Assembly: GCF_003576645.1 (NCBI RefSeq) | Contig: NC_044920.1 | Coordinates: 17,418,157-17,482,156, forward strand | Origin: Ipomoea triloba | Lineage: Eukaryota > Streptophyta > Magnoliopsida > Solanales > Convolvulaceae | DNA: 64,000 nucleotides | Direction of reading: 5' to 3' | In this document: positions 10,401 to 19,660 of the stretch, piece after piece | How the letters are laid out: each line of letters opens with the position of its first letter | Position numbering within the stretch: position 1 is the stretch's first letter | Position numbers and translations under genes: made by a program | Notes under the pieces: generated by a model | The model's database searches: none | Told to the model about the DNA's origin: nothing | The model's input: the letters and a program-made list of their open reading frames with translations, nothing else

Positions 10401-11080
10401 TTCAAGCCCACCAACGCTCAAGTGAACTTCGACAGGATGTGATGCAAACCATACTCACTGACCTGTCGCACCAAATGCCTGCCCAAATCCATGCACTCTT
10501 CGACGGTTTGTCCTCCTTACTTTCCCTCCGCTATGATGCCAACAAGGGGGAAAAGAAGACTCAGGGAGGGACTTCAACCAGCAAGAAGAGGGCGGCAAGT
10601 GAACCAGCTGGACCTCCTCCTCCTCCAAAAGTTCCAAAGTCAACAAGAAAACAAATGGAGGAAGCTGAAAGAGCAGATATGTTAAGGATCCAGCGTTCAC
10701 TGGAAATAGGAGAAAGAAGAGAAGAAGACAAGGAAATCAGAAGAAAGAAACAAGAACAACAAACAGCCAAAGAGAAGAGAGACAAGCTACTCCTACAGAG
10801 CTACAAGGCAGGGACCAAAGAAGACTCAAACGAATATCTTCATGGAATCATAGTAAGTCTTCTTACCAAAACTGACTTAGCTCTTCATAGCGGTCTCACT
10901 CTTCCGGAATGCATCGAATGGTGGAGAGATGGGGTGATTGAAGGCAACTTCATAGGTGAAGCCTTTGTCAATTACCTTCACCTGGATATATCAAACGAAT
11001 ATCTAGAGCAGGTGAACTTTGAAGACCTCCACAAGACACGAGCAGCCATAAACGAGAAGAGGAAAGCGAATAAGCAGTAA
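7463..11080 (+). CDS. Accessory ORF 2 of Copia-1 (1205 aa, unknown function)
   Basis: This uninterrupted ORF sits between pol and the 3' LTR, where some Sireviruses carry an envelope-like gene. I see no signal peptide or membrane span, so a true envelope role is not supported. Layout: a Ser run (residues 4-16); a folded-looking region ~20-265, rich in W, F and L, reminiscent of the N-terminal domain of plant retroelement extra ORFs; a Lys/Arg-rich segment ~268-325, a likely nuclear localisation signal; a long acidic Pro/Ser/Glu-rich region ~330-890 with repeated GNREA and SRG motifs; predicted coiled coils ~895-1010 and ~1050-1115; and a final globular stretch of ~90 residues. The ATG follows a TATA box and a UTR-like leader. 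A structural or nuclear-acting element protein is possible, but function is unknown. Confidence 0.75.
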   Translation: MASESSSSSSSSSSSSAYQRELDHIRSQIKQVKVGSILDKDGFITHSPNPTMAERVLKKFEKAGLMRYMTHDYRTIHDLDYTEWFAHAKVTKGKIESRFNEIAITISVGDLRAAFDFATSEEAVKHLSDYNMDKQEFWDKIRLETAPPRASSALRRFHLKERFALAAELIIKFILGKVSGTDEVNLDTLKILHAIWNNNKLDWAHIIFDCLKHQVQSSVSNSDLTIYKKVGFGFVVQFLLRLKGFELREGREVHRNTYMGRTKPQAKAKGAKDASSPSKPKGRGKRKAPAKEKRSDDELLDTLVKRVELKRKAKRTKTAAVTQVREVTPSVIQVPFEDRAQAQGEPQATLATEVERVPPTKSLSGTLSVDILAVDGAEDVDESVGLPQEEAREVEGTGISDPVQGIVEEPRQVVREVDIPAAEDLDCVVAADGQGTVVRNPVQAFLNDGLTHDLSVVREITEQAVECASATEILPADSDELNAEITSRLNQSVENVSSLDDFSRVLRWINWRTGPFDQLISRAAEMEAEERFALNWLDLTEIPADELQNRAHEMQVIRSNLGRSDKGKGIAVDAQEDEAEPEEDPELDAQFREDIRLATAISLGQSVEHTRGPGETSGVARDDADTPTPTAAIPLSQVSESALEDQVPSRGESETSEAHEVAPNSVLLLPPPESTPSNATDEAQTVREGEILLLQLPGFPIDMVNRERWSAPVAPEIIDIPDSPEHTEVQTSEQQEQNEENPAGSRVEVQEGGNREAPADESTPPVDDHVPSTGSRGSVEGEPQSDGNREASDAETPTLANPTLPAAEAEAPGSRGEEQEVIHPSGGNREAPDMELPSSSDPSVPAEPQEVSREVESRMQVMGGNLEAPKSPPTRGTTQSSSPSSSDFDQQAERAFIGEVRQFMADQSQRMAQLEHVLAVVRNAAIPVTGSGDSQANHEELLEQAVWAENAAQRAADEAAVARAETERMRTEFAELRAELQAHQRSSELRQDVMQTILTDLSHQMPAQIHALFDGLSSLLSLRYDANKGEKKTQGGTSTSKKRAASEPAGPPPPPKVPKSTRKQMEEAERADMLRIQRSLEIGERREEDKEIRRKKQEQQTAKEKRDKLLLQSYKAGTKEDSNEYLHGIIVSLLTKTDLALHSGLTLPECIEWWRDGVIEGNFIGEAFVNYLHLDISNEYLEQVNFEDLHKTRAAINEKRKANKQ

Positions 11081-11323
11081 GCTCTCGATGTCTACATGCA
11101 TTCGAATTTGATGTTGTTCTTTATCTTCTCTCTTTTCTGCTAAAGCCCTGTAAAACACTCCTGTTATGATAATATATATATCTTTTGTTGGGGTGTTGCG
11201 TGAGTTTGGTTATTCTTGCTTTAGTAGATCAGTTGTCAAACTTACCATATGCGCTGAAAATAAAATCAATGTTTTTTCTTTTTCAAATCAGCCATATAAG
11301 TAAGTATAAGTGTTGGCATCATC

Positions 11324-11336
11324 AAAAAGGGGAAAA
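11324..11336 (+). other. Polypurine tract of Copia-1
   Basis: AAAAAGGGGAAAA lies one base before the TG start of the 3' LTR at 11338. This is the expected position for the plus-strand DNA primer. Confidence 0.88.
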
Positions 11337-12189
11337 TTGTTAGGAACATCATGTAATAGGTTTTGATGATACCAACTGTTAAGTAAGAATCCCCAAGTCT
11401 CGATACATAGGCAAAACAATGTAAGTTCGATAAGTAAACTAAGAGCGAAAATACAACCGGGTAATTTGAGCTCAACTCGGGAAATATTTAAGCTTAAGGT
11501 AAACTTGTTTGAACAACTTAGAAGTTTTCGTGTTGTAAGCAAACAGATAGATCAGAAGCAGGCACGAGACAACTCTGGAGGAATAAGGGTCTACGAGACA
11601 TCAACTAAGTCTCGAGACACAAGCCAAGTTCGAGAGGTAAGGACCTCTCGATATACCTATCGAGTTCGAGACGTAAAGAATATTCGAGAGATAGACCTCT
11701 CGATACATGGGATTGAAACATCAAGTGGTCGAGACATCTTTTATGGTCTCGATAAACCGGCACTTCTCCAAGAGGCTGAATGTTAGTCAACATGTGCAGA
11801 TAAAATACTCTAAGTTTGGAGAAGAAGAATATCATGGAGATAAAATATTGAAGAGGTGCTGAGCGGGAGGTTTCAAAATGGACGGAAGTGGATGACACGT
11901 CAGACCTCCACCACAAACGGTCAAGAAGTGCACCAATCCTGAAGTGGTCAGATTCCCCAAACAAGGAATGATGGGAACACAAAAAGAGTAACTTTATCCA
12001 AAAGAAGCAAGTGAAGCATGAACTCAAGAAAGTGGAATATGGAATATTCACTACAAAACAAAAGGCTCAAGTTACAAGACCACTACTCCATGAAAGATGC
12101 TGAAATTGTGCAAAGACCCATGTTCGGCGTGGGAGACCAATTTCAAACGGAATAGTTTTCCCTCCAACGGAACTATTCTTCTACTCTCA

Positions 12190-12197
12190 TATATAAG
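12190..12197 (+). promoter_or_regulatory. LTR TATA box
   Basis: TATATAAG in the 3' LTR, about 850 bases after its start, followed by a GA-rich stretch. The equivalent site in the unseen 5' LTR would drive genomic RNA synthesis. Confidence 0.6.
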
Positions 12198-12420
12198 GAC
12201 GTAAAGACACAGAAGACAAAAGGGGGTGTTGTGAAAGAGGTCAAGAGGTTAACAAGAGGTGTTGCTTAACTTGGAATATCATCCTGATATTCAATACAGC
12301 GAGAGAACACATCTTAGTGTTCGAAGAGAGTTACAAAGCTAAACTGTCATACATCCAGAAGGTGACCAAAGCTGCTCTACATCAAAGTTGATTCAACGAT
12401 AGCTTGTGGTCAGATTGGAG

Positions 12421-13263
12421 NNNNNNNNNNNNNNNNNNNNNNNNNNNNNNNNNNNNNNNNNNNNNNNNNNNNNNNNNNNNNNNNNNNNNNNNNNNNNNNN
12501 NNNNNNNNNNNNNNNNNNNNNNNNNNNNNNNNNNNNNNNNNNNNNNNNNNNNNNNNNNNNNNNNNNNNNNNNNNNNNNNNNNNNNNNNNNNNNNNNNNNN
12601 NNNNNNNNNNNNNNNNNNNNNNNNNNNNNNNNNNNNNNNNNNNNNNNNNNNNNNNNNNNNNNNNNNNNNNNNNNNNNNNNNNNNNNNNNNNNNNNNNNNN
12701 NNNNNNNNNNNNNNNNNNNNNNNNNNNNNNNNNNNNNNNNNNNNNNNNNNNNNNNNNNNNNNNNNNNNNNNNNNNNNNNNNNNNNNNNNNNNNNNNNNNN
12801 NNNNNNNNNNNNNNNNNNNNNNNNNNNNNNNNNNNNNNNNNNNNNNNNNNNNNNNNNNNNNNNNNNNNNNNNNNNNNNNNNNNNNNNNNNNNNNNNNNNN
12901 NNNNNNNNNNNNNNNNNNNNNNNNNNNNNNNNNNNNNNNNNNNNNNNNNNNNNNNNNNNNNNNNNNNNNNNNNNNNNNNNNNNNNNNNNNNNNNNNNNNN
13001 NNNNNNNNNNNNNNNNNNNNNNNNNNNNNNNNNNNNNNNNNNNNNNNNNNNNNNNNNNNNNNNNNNNNNNNNNNNNNNNNNNNNNNNNNNNNNNNNNNNN
13101 NNNNNNNNNNNNNNNNNNNNNNNNNNNNNNNNNNNNNNNNNNNNNNNNNNNNNNNNNNNNNNNNNNNNNNNNNNNNNNNNNNNNNNNNNNNNNNNNNNNN
13201 NNNNNNNNNNNNNNNNNNNNNNNNNNNNNNNNNNNNNNNNNNNNNNNNNNNNNNNNNNNNNNN
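12421..13263. other. Assembly gap (843 N)
   Basis: Unknown bases within the 3' LTR of Copia-1. Any reading frame across it is meaningless. Confidence 1.
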
Positions 13264-13822
13264 AAAAGGGGATAACATTTCCGCTGCGCATAAAACTTTG
13301 TCTTCACCTCGTGAGGTATCGAACCTAAACATCCTAAGTTCAATACACACGAGAGGTCGAAAAGATTTGCAAAATCTTATACAAGTCTATTCACCCCCCC
13401 CCTCTAGACTTGTACCCCATCCCCTTGGGACCAACAACAGTTTAACAGTCCTGCTCAGATTGCTTTGTTTTTAGATCAAGTTAAGATTTTGGGCAAATTG
13501 CTTCTTAAGTTTTGGATCAAAATCCAAAACTCTAGTATCATCGTAGCCAAAGAAAAGTAAATGAAGAAGGGAGAATGATAATACCAGATCAGATTTGCTA
13601 TAAGTGCATACTGAATTGATATTATTATACATACAATAGAGTGAAAGCTTGAAGGGGCCAATGATTCAAGGTAGTAACAAGTTAATTATTGTCAAGCCAA
13701 TGAAGCCAGTGTCATTTGTCATGTACTCATTACTCATGTTCTAACAGATTATCAGAATTCAGAAAATAACAAAAAACAAGAATAAAAGATTAATATAAAA
13801 TGAAGAATAGAACGAATGAACA

Positions 13823-14960
13823 TTACGGATTTACAGCAATGGTTGGAAGGGATAAACTATTTCCAGCAGGACTAGCACTCTTAACTCCACTTGGCAACTC
13901 TGCAAATAAAAAACATATAAGGATTAAAACTTAAAAGGGAATAAGAAATTAAGGAAATAAGGAATAACATAAAAAAAAAAAAAAGAAGAAGAAAGGTTTA
14001 CCTTTTTCAAGCATTTCACAGTCATCAATATTTTCCTCAATTTGTATTGGTTGATTTGATAATCTCAACCAATCCTGTGTACAAATTAAGCCTTCCACAA
14101 TTTTAGGAGTTAATGAGCTTCTAAATGGATCTAACACTCTACCACTTGTAGAAAAAGTAGAATCAGAAGTCGCAGTTGATATTGGTACTGCTAAAATAAC
14201 CCTAGCCATCTTTTAGAGAATGGACAATCTCTCAGTGTTTACCTTCCACCATCTAAAGATATCAAAATCATCCTTATCTTCCACAATACTCTCACTCAAA
14301 TATATTTGCAGCTCAGTTTGTTTAAGGTTTCCACCACTCTTCATTCTTTGCCTTTTCAGTTCACTTTTCAACCTAGATTATGGCATACCAACAGTAGTAG
14401 TCTGCACATTCACTGGTTGAGAAGGTTGGGCAGTAGATGGTTCATTGCTTACACTCACAGAGTATGTGGCTGCATAATCATTGAACAACTCAACCATTGC
14501 AGATTGGACCTTAGCAAAATAGTCTTTGCCTTTTAACTTCACCATAAAGTTGAGTAAACTGGTGAGGCATATACTCAACTTTATCTCTAGGGTCCAATAT
14601 ATTGGCAAATAATATTAGACCGTTCATATTTTCAAGGTCCCCCAATATTTTTCAAACTTCTTTTTTATTTGGGACCCCATTGCCAGTACAAAATTAAACC
14701 AAACACATATTTAAGTATTTAACACATTAAAAATTAACACGAACACATTTAAATTTTTTTAGCAAATCTGTATTTACCTTTTCACTATCAGATTCAACCC
14801 CAATTATGTCATCTAAAATGCAACTAAGATCAGAGATCTCACTGAAGAAAGTTTTAGATGTCACATAAAGAGAACCAAAAATTCTCACAGTCATATCATA
14901 AAAAATTTTCAGCAAAGCTACCAAACTTTTCACATCACACCAATCTAGAAAAGTTGGCAC
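13823..14960 (-). pseudogene. hAT transposase pseudogene, 3' half (assembly copy 1)
   Basis: Minus strand, read from the right. A DUF4413-like region (DWCDVKSLVALLKIFYD near 14940) ends at a GT donor after SDSEK. It continues with FANILDP and VEYMPHQFTQL, then a one-base insertion in an A run near 14538 shifts the frame into KGKDYFAKVQSAM. In-frame TAA codons follow after VGMP (~14378) and before KMARVILAVP (~14210). The hAT dimerisation signature (STSGRVLDPFRSSL) is clear at 13949-14209, and a last exon ends AVNP at 13823. The family is the Ac/hAT RICESLEEPER-like type. With at least two stops and a frameshift it cannot make a working transposase. The 5' half is missing. Confidence 0.85.
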
Positions 14961-15521
14961 NAAAAAGGGGATAACATTTCCGCTGCGCATAAAACTTTGT
15001 CTTCACCTCGTGAGGTATCGAACCTAAACATCCTAAGTTCAATACACACGAGAGGTCGAAAAGATTTGCAAAATCTTATACAAGTCTATTCACCCCCCCC
15101 CTCTAGACTTGTACCCCATCCCCTTGGGACCAACAACAGTTTAACAGTCCTGCTCAGATTGCTTTGTTTTTAGATCAAGTTAAGATTTTGGGCAAATTGC
15201 TTCTTAAGTTTTGGATCAAAATCCAAAACTCTAGTATCATCGTAGCCAAAGAAAAGTAAATGAAGAAGGGAGAATGATAATACCAGATCAGATTTGCTAT
15301 AAGTGCATACTGAATTGATATTATTATACATACAATAGAGTGAAAGCTTGAAGGGGCCAATGATTCAAGGTAGTAACAAGTTAATTATTGTCAAGCCAAT
15401 GAAGCCAGTGTCATTTGTCATGTACTCATTACTCATGTTCTAACAGATTATCAGAATTCAGAAAATAACAAAAAACAAGAATAAAAGATTAATATAAAAT
15501 GAAGAATAGAACGAATGAACA

Positions 15522-16659
15522 TTACGGATTTACAGCAATGGTTGGAAGGGATAAACTATTTCCAGCAGGACTAGCACTCTTAACTCCACTTGGCAACTCT
15601 GCAAATAAAAAACATATAAGGATTAAAACTTAAAAGGGAATAAGAAATTAAGGAAATAAGGAATAACATAAAAAAAAAAAAAAGAAGAAGAAAGGTTTAC
15701 CTTTTTCAAGCATTTCACAGTCATCAATATTTTCCTCAATTTGTATTGGTTGATTTGATAATCTCAACCAATCCTGTGTACAAATTAAGCCTTCCACAAT
15801 TTTAGGAGTTAATGAGCTTCTAAATGGATCTAACACTCTACCACTTGTAGAAAAAGTAGAATCAGAAGTCGCAGTTGATATTGGTACTGCTAAAATAACC
15901 CTAGCCATCTTTTAGAGAATGGACAATCTCTCAGTGTTTACCTTCCACCATCTAAAGATATCAAAATCATCCTTATCTTCCACAATACTCTCACTCAAAT
16001 ATATTTGCAGCTCAGTTTGTTTAAGGTTTCCACCACTCTTCATTCTTTGCCTTTTCAGTTCACTTTTCAACCTAGATTATGGCATACCAACAGTAGTAGT
16101 CTGCACATTCACTGGTTGAGAAGGTTGGGCAGTAGATGGTTCATTGCTTACACTCACAGAGTATGTGGCTGCATAATCATTGAACAACTCAACCATTGCA
16201 GATTGGACCTTAGCAAAATAGTCTTTGCCTTTTAACTTCACCATAAAGTTGAGTAAACTGGTGAGGCATATACTCAACTTTATCTCTAGGGTCCAATATA
16301 TTGGCAAATAATATTAGACCGTTCATATTTTCAAGGTCCCCCAATATTTTTCAAACTTCTTTTTTATTTGGGACCCCATTGCCAGTACAAAATTAAACCA
16401 AACACATATTTAAGTATTTAACACATTAAAAATTAACACGAACACATTTAAATTTTTTTAGCAAATCTGTATTTACCTTTTCACTATCAGATTCAACCCC
16501 AATTATGTCATCTAAAATGCAACTAAGATCAGAGATCTCACTGAAGAAAGTTTTAGATGTCACATAAAGAGAACCAAAAATTCTCACAGTCATATCATAA
16601 AAAATTTTCAGCAAAGCTACCAAACTTTTCACATCACACCAATCTAGAAAAGTTGGCAC
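15522..16659 (-). pseudogene. hAT transposase pseudogene, 3' half (assembly copy 2)
   Basis: This has the same sequence and lesions as the copy at 13823-14960. It is the copy continuous with the downstream flank, so it is the one to trust. Homology to hAT stops at about 16665, where unrelated sequence begins, so the gene is truncated at its 5' side. Confidence 0.82.
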
Positions 16660-16829
16660 TGATTTACCGAGGCCACGGAACCGTCACAATGGCTAGGGCG
16701 ATGCAGGAAAAGCTTTCTAAAATAACTAGAATATGGTATTATTCAACGACTATTCGATGACGATCCTATATCAGGGTTGGTATTATGTTGAATTAACTTA
16801 CTATCAATAGGGTTTAATGCTCAAGAGAT

Positions 16830-18198
16830 TACCACATGTGCCAAGCTAGTGATGAATCAACCACTCATCTGTTCACTGAGTGTAGCTTTGTCAAGGATGT
16901 ATGGAGAATTAGTGGACTATCTTTACTCTCGCATGGGGGTAATTCTTTCGCTGAATGGGTGGATCTCCAAATTAAATTACGAAGCTAGATATGGACAATT
17001 GTTGTTTAAATGCTCATGCTGTGTTGGAAACTATGGATGACCCGTAATGATAAAGTTTGGAACAACAAGATGGCGAGCCCAAGTTCATTGGTGGAAGGTA
17101 AAAAGAGATACTTGTCAGATTGGAAAGCCGTTGTATACAATGATGCCAACAACAACCAACCGAATCAGAAGTGGTGTATGCCACCACCAGGTTACCTCAA
17201 ATTAAATACGGATGCAGAAGTTCATACTTCCAAGAGTCGTATGGGATTTGGGCATGGTTGAAAACATCGCTAGGCGCTCGGGGAGCGCCTAGCGCCTAGG
17301 ACGCCTAGCCGGGGATTAATCAGCGGTTAGGCGACCGTGTATTTTTTATTTTATTTTTTATTTTTTAAAAATCTGTTTAAGTATTTTTTTTATTTTTTAA
17401 AGACTAATAATTATAAATTATATAATACTTTAATAGTTAATACTAAAATATTAAATATTAACCTAAAAAGTATTTAAAGTTTGTACAATTTAAAATTATT
17501 TCGCTCAAAACGATGTTGTGTTTGAGTGAAATAACCCATTAAAAAAAAGAACAATAGTTAATCGACCAACTAGAAGGCCTAGTCGGTCTAGTCGACGCCT
17601 AGGCGGTCAGCGCCTAAGCGGCCTAGGCGATGGTTTGGCGCCCTAGGCGGAGTTTAGGCGGCCTAGGCGGTCGCCTAGCCGGCCAGCCGCCTAGACCACC
17701 ATTTAATGTGATACGCTAGGCGGTCGACTAGCGCCTAGCGCCTAGGCGGGGATTAATCGGCGCCTAGGCGGGATTTTTGCGACACTGGATTTGGGTGTAT
17801 TCTCAGGGACGAGTTCGGCCAGTTTGTAACAGCAGCTTGCATACCTGGAAGAGGAGTCTACACACCAAAGGAGGCAGAAGCAATGACTATTAGGGAAGCT
17901 CTGAGTTGGGTCAAGAATCAAGGCCTTAGTCACGTTAAAGTTGAATCAGACGCACTACAGATTATCCATATATAGCTTAATGCATATTGTTGATGATTCT
18001 TCTTTTGATATTGTTCTTTTGGATGTTAAAGATATGCTACATTCAATATCACATGTAGCTATCTCTCATATTAGTCGCACTGCGAATGGAGTTGCCCATA
18101 GTTTAGTTAGGGAAGCTTGTTCTATGTCTGTGGGTCAGGGGTGGGTCTCTTCCCCTCTTTCTTTCATTGTTGATGTTTTGTACTCTGATTTGAATTAA
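16830..18198 (+). pseudogene. LINE ORF2 C-terminal remnant (zinc-binding region plus RNase H-like domain)
   Basis: A zf-RVT-like segment (CQASDESTTHLFTEC, then DVW) at about 16837-16910 is followed by a linker with W residues. An RNase H-like (RVT_3) domain then starts KWCMPPPGYLKLNTD near 17170. After the MITE the domain resumes as GFGCILRDEFGQF, with the acidic catalytic positions visible in AEAMTIREAL and VESDALQII, and ends SDLN at 18198. A stop (ATATAG near 17970) and a frame change in the linker show it is dead. The reverse transcriptase and endonuclease are absent. Confidence 0.8.
17253..17787. mobile_element. hAT-type MITE rich in CCTAGGCG motifs
   Basis: This 535-bp insert is flanked by the 8-bp duplication GATTTGGG (17245-17252 and 17788-17795). 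The right end reads CACTG (inverted CAGTG), and the left end CATGGTTGAAAACATC is a diverged version of the inverted right end. 8-bp duplications with CAGTG-like ends fit hAT elements. Both arms carry many copies of GCCTAGGCG around an AT-rich centre. No coding capacity is seen. A related sequence lies in intron 2 of the bHLH gene (43553-43806). Confidence 0.78.
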
Positions 18199-18424
18199 TG
18201 AAGCTTTGTTTTTCAAAAAAAAAACTTATTATCAATAGGTTAGAGTCTATAGAAAAATAGTTAGATCAATTTTACTGTTCTCGAGAAAGATAAAGATTAA
18301 CTTGGTCGCAATATTATTTTCTCTTATGTATGCATTCTTGTCGGTGTGCAACACATGTTGACACCATAGTACCTGCGGTATTGGGGTTTTATTTGTCTTT
18401 GTTAGTTGACCACAATGTTGGGAA

Positions 18425-18533
18425 TGTTAGGACTATAGTATTTGTGTTACACTAGGTCTAGTACTCTATCCCTCTATATTATTCTGTTCAGTCTTTCTGT
18501 TAATGTTACGTCAGATATTTTCCTATCCTTATC
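18425..18533 (+). repeat. 5' LTR of Copia-2 (109 bp)
   Basis: Starts TGTTAGGACT and pairs with 22731-22840. It ends ATC rather than the usual CA, a boundary set by the GGGAA duplication on the right side. A degenerate primer site (AGTATCAG) follows from 18535. Confidence 0.82.
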
Positions 18534-18558
18534 TAGTATCAGTTGTATCCGAGTTTCA

Positions 18559-19660
18559 ATGGCAGCTCCGAATGACAATGGCAGTTTTGTTCCCGTCTCT
18601 TCCGAACGGACTGTCTCCACGCTTGCTCCCATACCCGTCCTACCCACCTACACCAGTCTCTCGTCCGCTCATCACTCTGTCTCCCTGAAGTTAACTCCTC
18701 GTAATTATCTCTTCTGGAGGACGCAAATGATCCCCTTCTTGCGTGGGCAAGGTATTATTGGGTTCGTTGACGGCACGTACGTCTGCCTAGGAGCTCCGGC
18801 GGCTGTGACAACGGAGGCTACTACGTCGGCTCCAGTGGAAGGTGTTGATTCTAGTGAGTTGGCAGCGGCTAGGGTGTCGTGGCTTCGTCAGGATCAGGCC
18901 GTCCTGTCGCTCTTGATCTCCTCGCTCTCTGAAGAAATCATGAGCATTGCAGTTGGTCGGCCGACGTCGCGTATGTTGTGGACTGCGATCGAGCAGCAGC
19001 TGGGTTCGGCAACTCGATCGCGTGCGTTGCGTCTGCTTGGTGAGTTGCAGAAGTTGCGGCAGGGGATTCCTCCATCGCCGACTACCTTGGTCGCGCACGG
19101 TTGCTAGTGGAAGACTTGGAGTTGGCCGGCCGGGCAGTCTCGCTCGACGATCAAAATCTGTACGTTTTTCGCGGACTGCGGCTGGAGTTCCGCCCCTACG
19201 TAACGTCGTTGTCTTGTGGTGCTCCAATCACTCTTACGGAGCTGGCGGATTTCTTGGGCTCCCAAGGATTCATTTATGCAGATGATGGAGATGCAGCAGC
19301 TTCGATGGCAATGACGGCGCGTTGCGGCGACCGTGGTGCAGGCAGCAGTCGTGGGCGTGGTTACGGAGGAGCAGGTGGCGGTCGCGAGAGTTTTGGTCAC
19401 GATTCTTTCGGCCAGGGCTCTTCCCGTGGTCGTGGTTATGGCGGAGCAGGTGGTCGCGGTCGTGGAGGCAAATCACAGACTGGGGTACGGTGCCAAATAT
19501 GTGATGGTCAAGGTCACTCTACTGTGACGTGTTTTCGCAGGTACTCTGACTCCGCGGGTCCGCGAGCTCATATGACGTACTGTACTGATGATACTAGTCG
19601 GTTAATTCTCACCAGTGGTTTCCTGACACTGGGGCGACGAATCACGCAACTCCGGATTCC
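18559..19660 (+). pseudogene. Copia-2 gag (frameshifted)
   Basis: The gag starts with ATG at 18559 (MAAPNDNGS). The first ~180 codons give a typical copia gag with LTPRNYLFWRTQM and GIIGFVDGT. The frame breaks near 19100 and continues in another frame through Gly/Arg-rich repeats to a CCHC knuckle (CQIC...GHSTVTC, ~19490-19532). A second frame change near 19600 separates it from the protease (FPDTGATNHAT). Two frameshifts make it non-functional. Confidence 0.82.

Larger units (their letters stand above)
11338..13436 (+). repeat. 3' LTR of Copia-1 (interrupted by an N gap)
   Basis: The LTR starts TGTTAGGAACATC and ends GGGACCAACA, with TG...CA termini. Its end matches bases 1-42. A TATA box (TATATAAG, 12190-12197) marks the U3 promoter. 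Bases 12421-13263 are unknown, so the nominal 2.1-kb length depends on the gap estimate. Two inverted pairs of the TCGAGAG motif lie at 11630-11703. A C tract at about 13393-13402 precedes the terminal segment. The 3' flank starts ACAGT; the matching left target duplication would be outside the window. Confidence 0.88.
13264..16659. repeat. 1.7-kb direct duplication around a single N (probable assembly artefact)
   Basis: 13264-14960 and 14963-16659 appear identical at a constant offset of 1699 bases. The first copy begins at the edge of the N run and ends at a single N (14961). Both copies include the last ~170 bases of the Copia-1 LTR plus the same downstream hAT fragment. A transposition event would not duplicate an LTR end together with its flank, whereas an unmerged contig overlap would. 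Confidence 0.88.
16795..18239 (+). mobile_element. 5'-truncated LINE (L1-type) with target-site duplications
   Basis: The direct repeats AACTTACTATCAATAGG (16795-16811) and AACTTATTATCAATAGG (18223-18239) differ at one base and bracket the element; its 3' end is an A run at 18215-18224. The body is the C-terminal part of a LINE polyprotein. Long, slightly diverged duplications, a poly(A) tail and 5' truncation are hallmarks of target-primed reverse transcription. A hAT MITE (17253-17787) inserted later and splits the RNase H region. Confidence 0.85.

Noticed and set aside
7873..10785. Several 60-120 codon frames overlapping the 1205-codon ORF
   Set aside because: They are alternative-frame shadows without starts, domains or promoters of their own.
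12382..13474. Long open frames on both strands across 12382-13474
   Set aside because: They consist of translated N bases in the assembly gap.
15094..15136. A third Copia-1 LTR end
   Set aside because: It belongs to the 1.7-kb block repeated around a single N and is best explained by misassembly.
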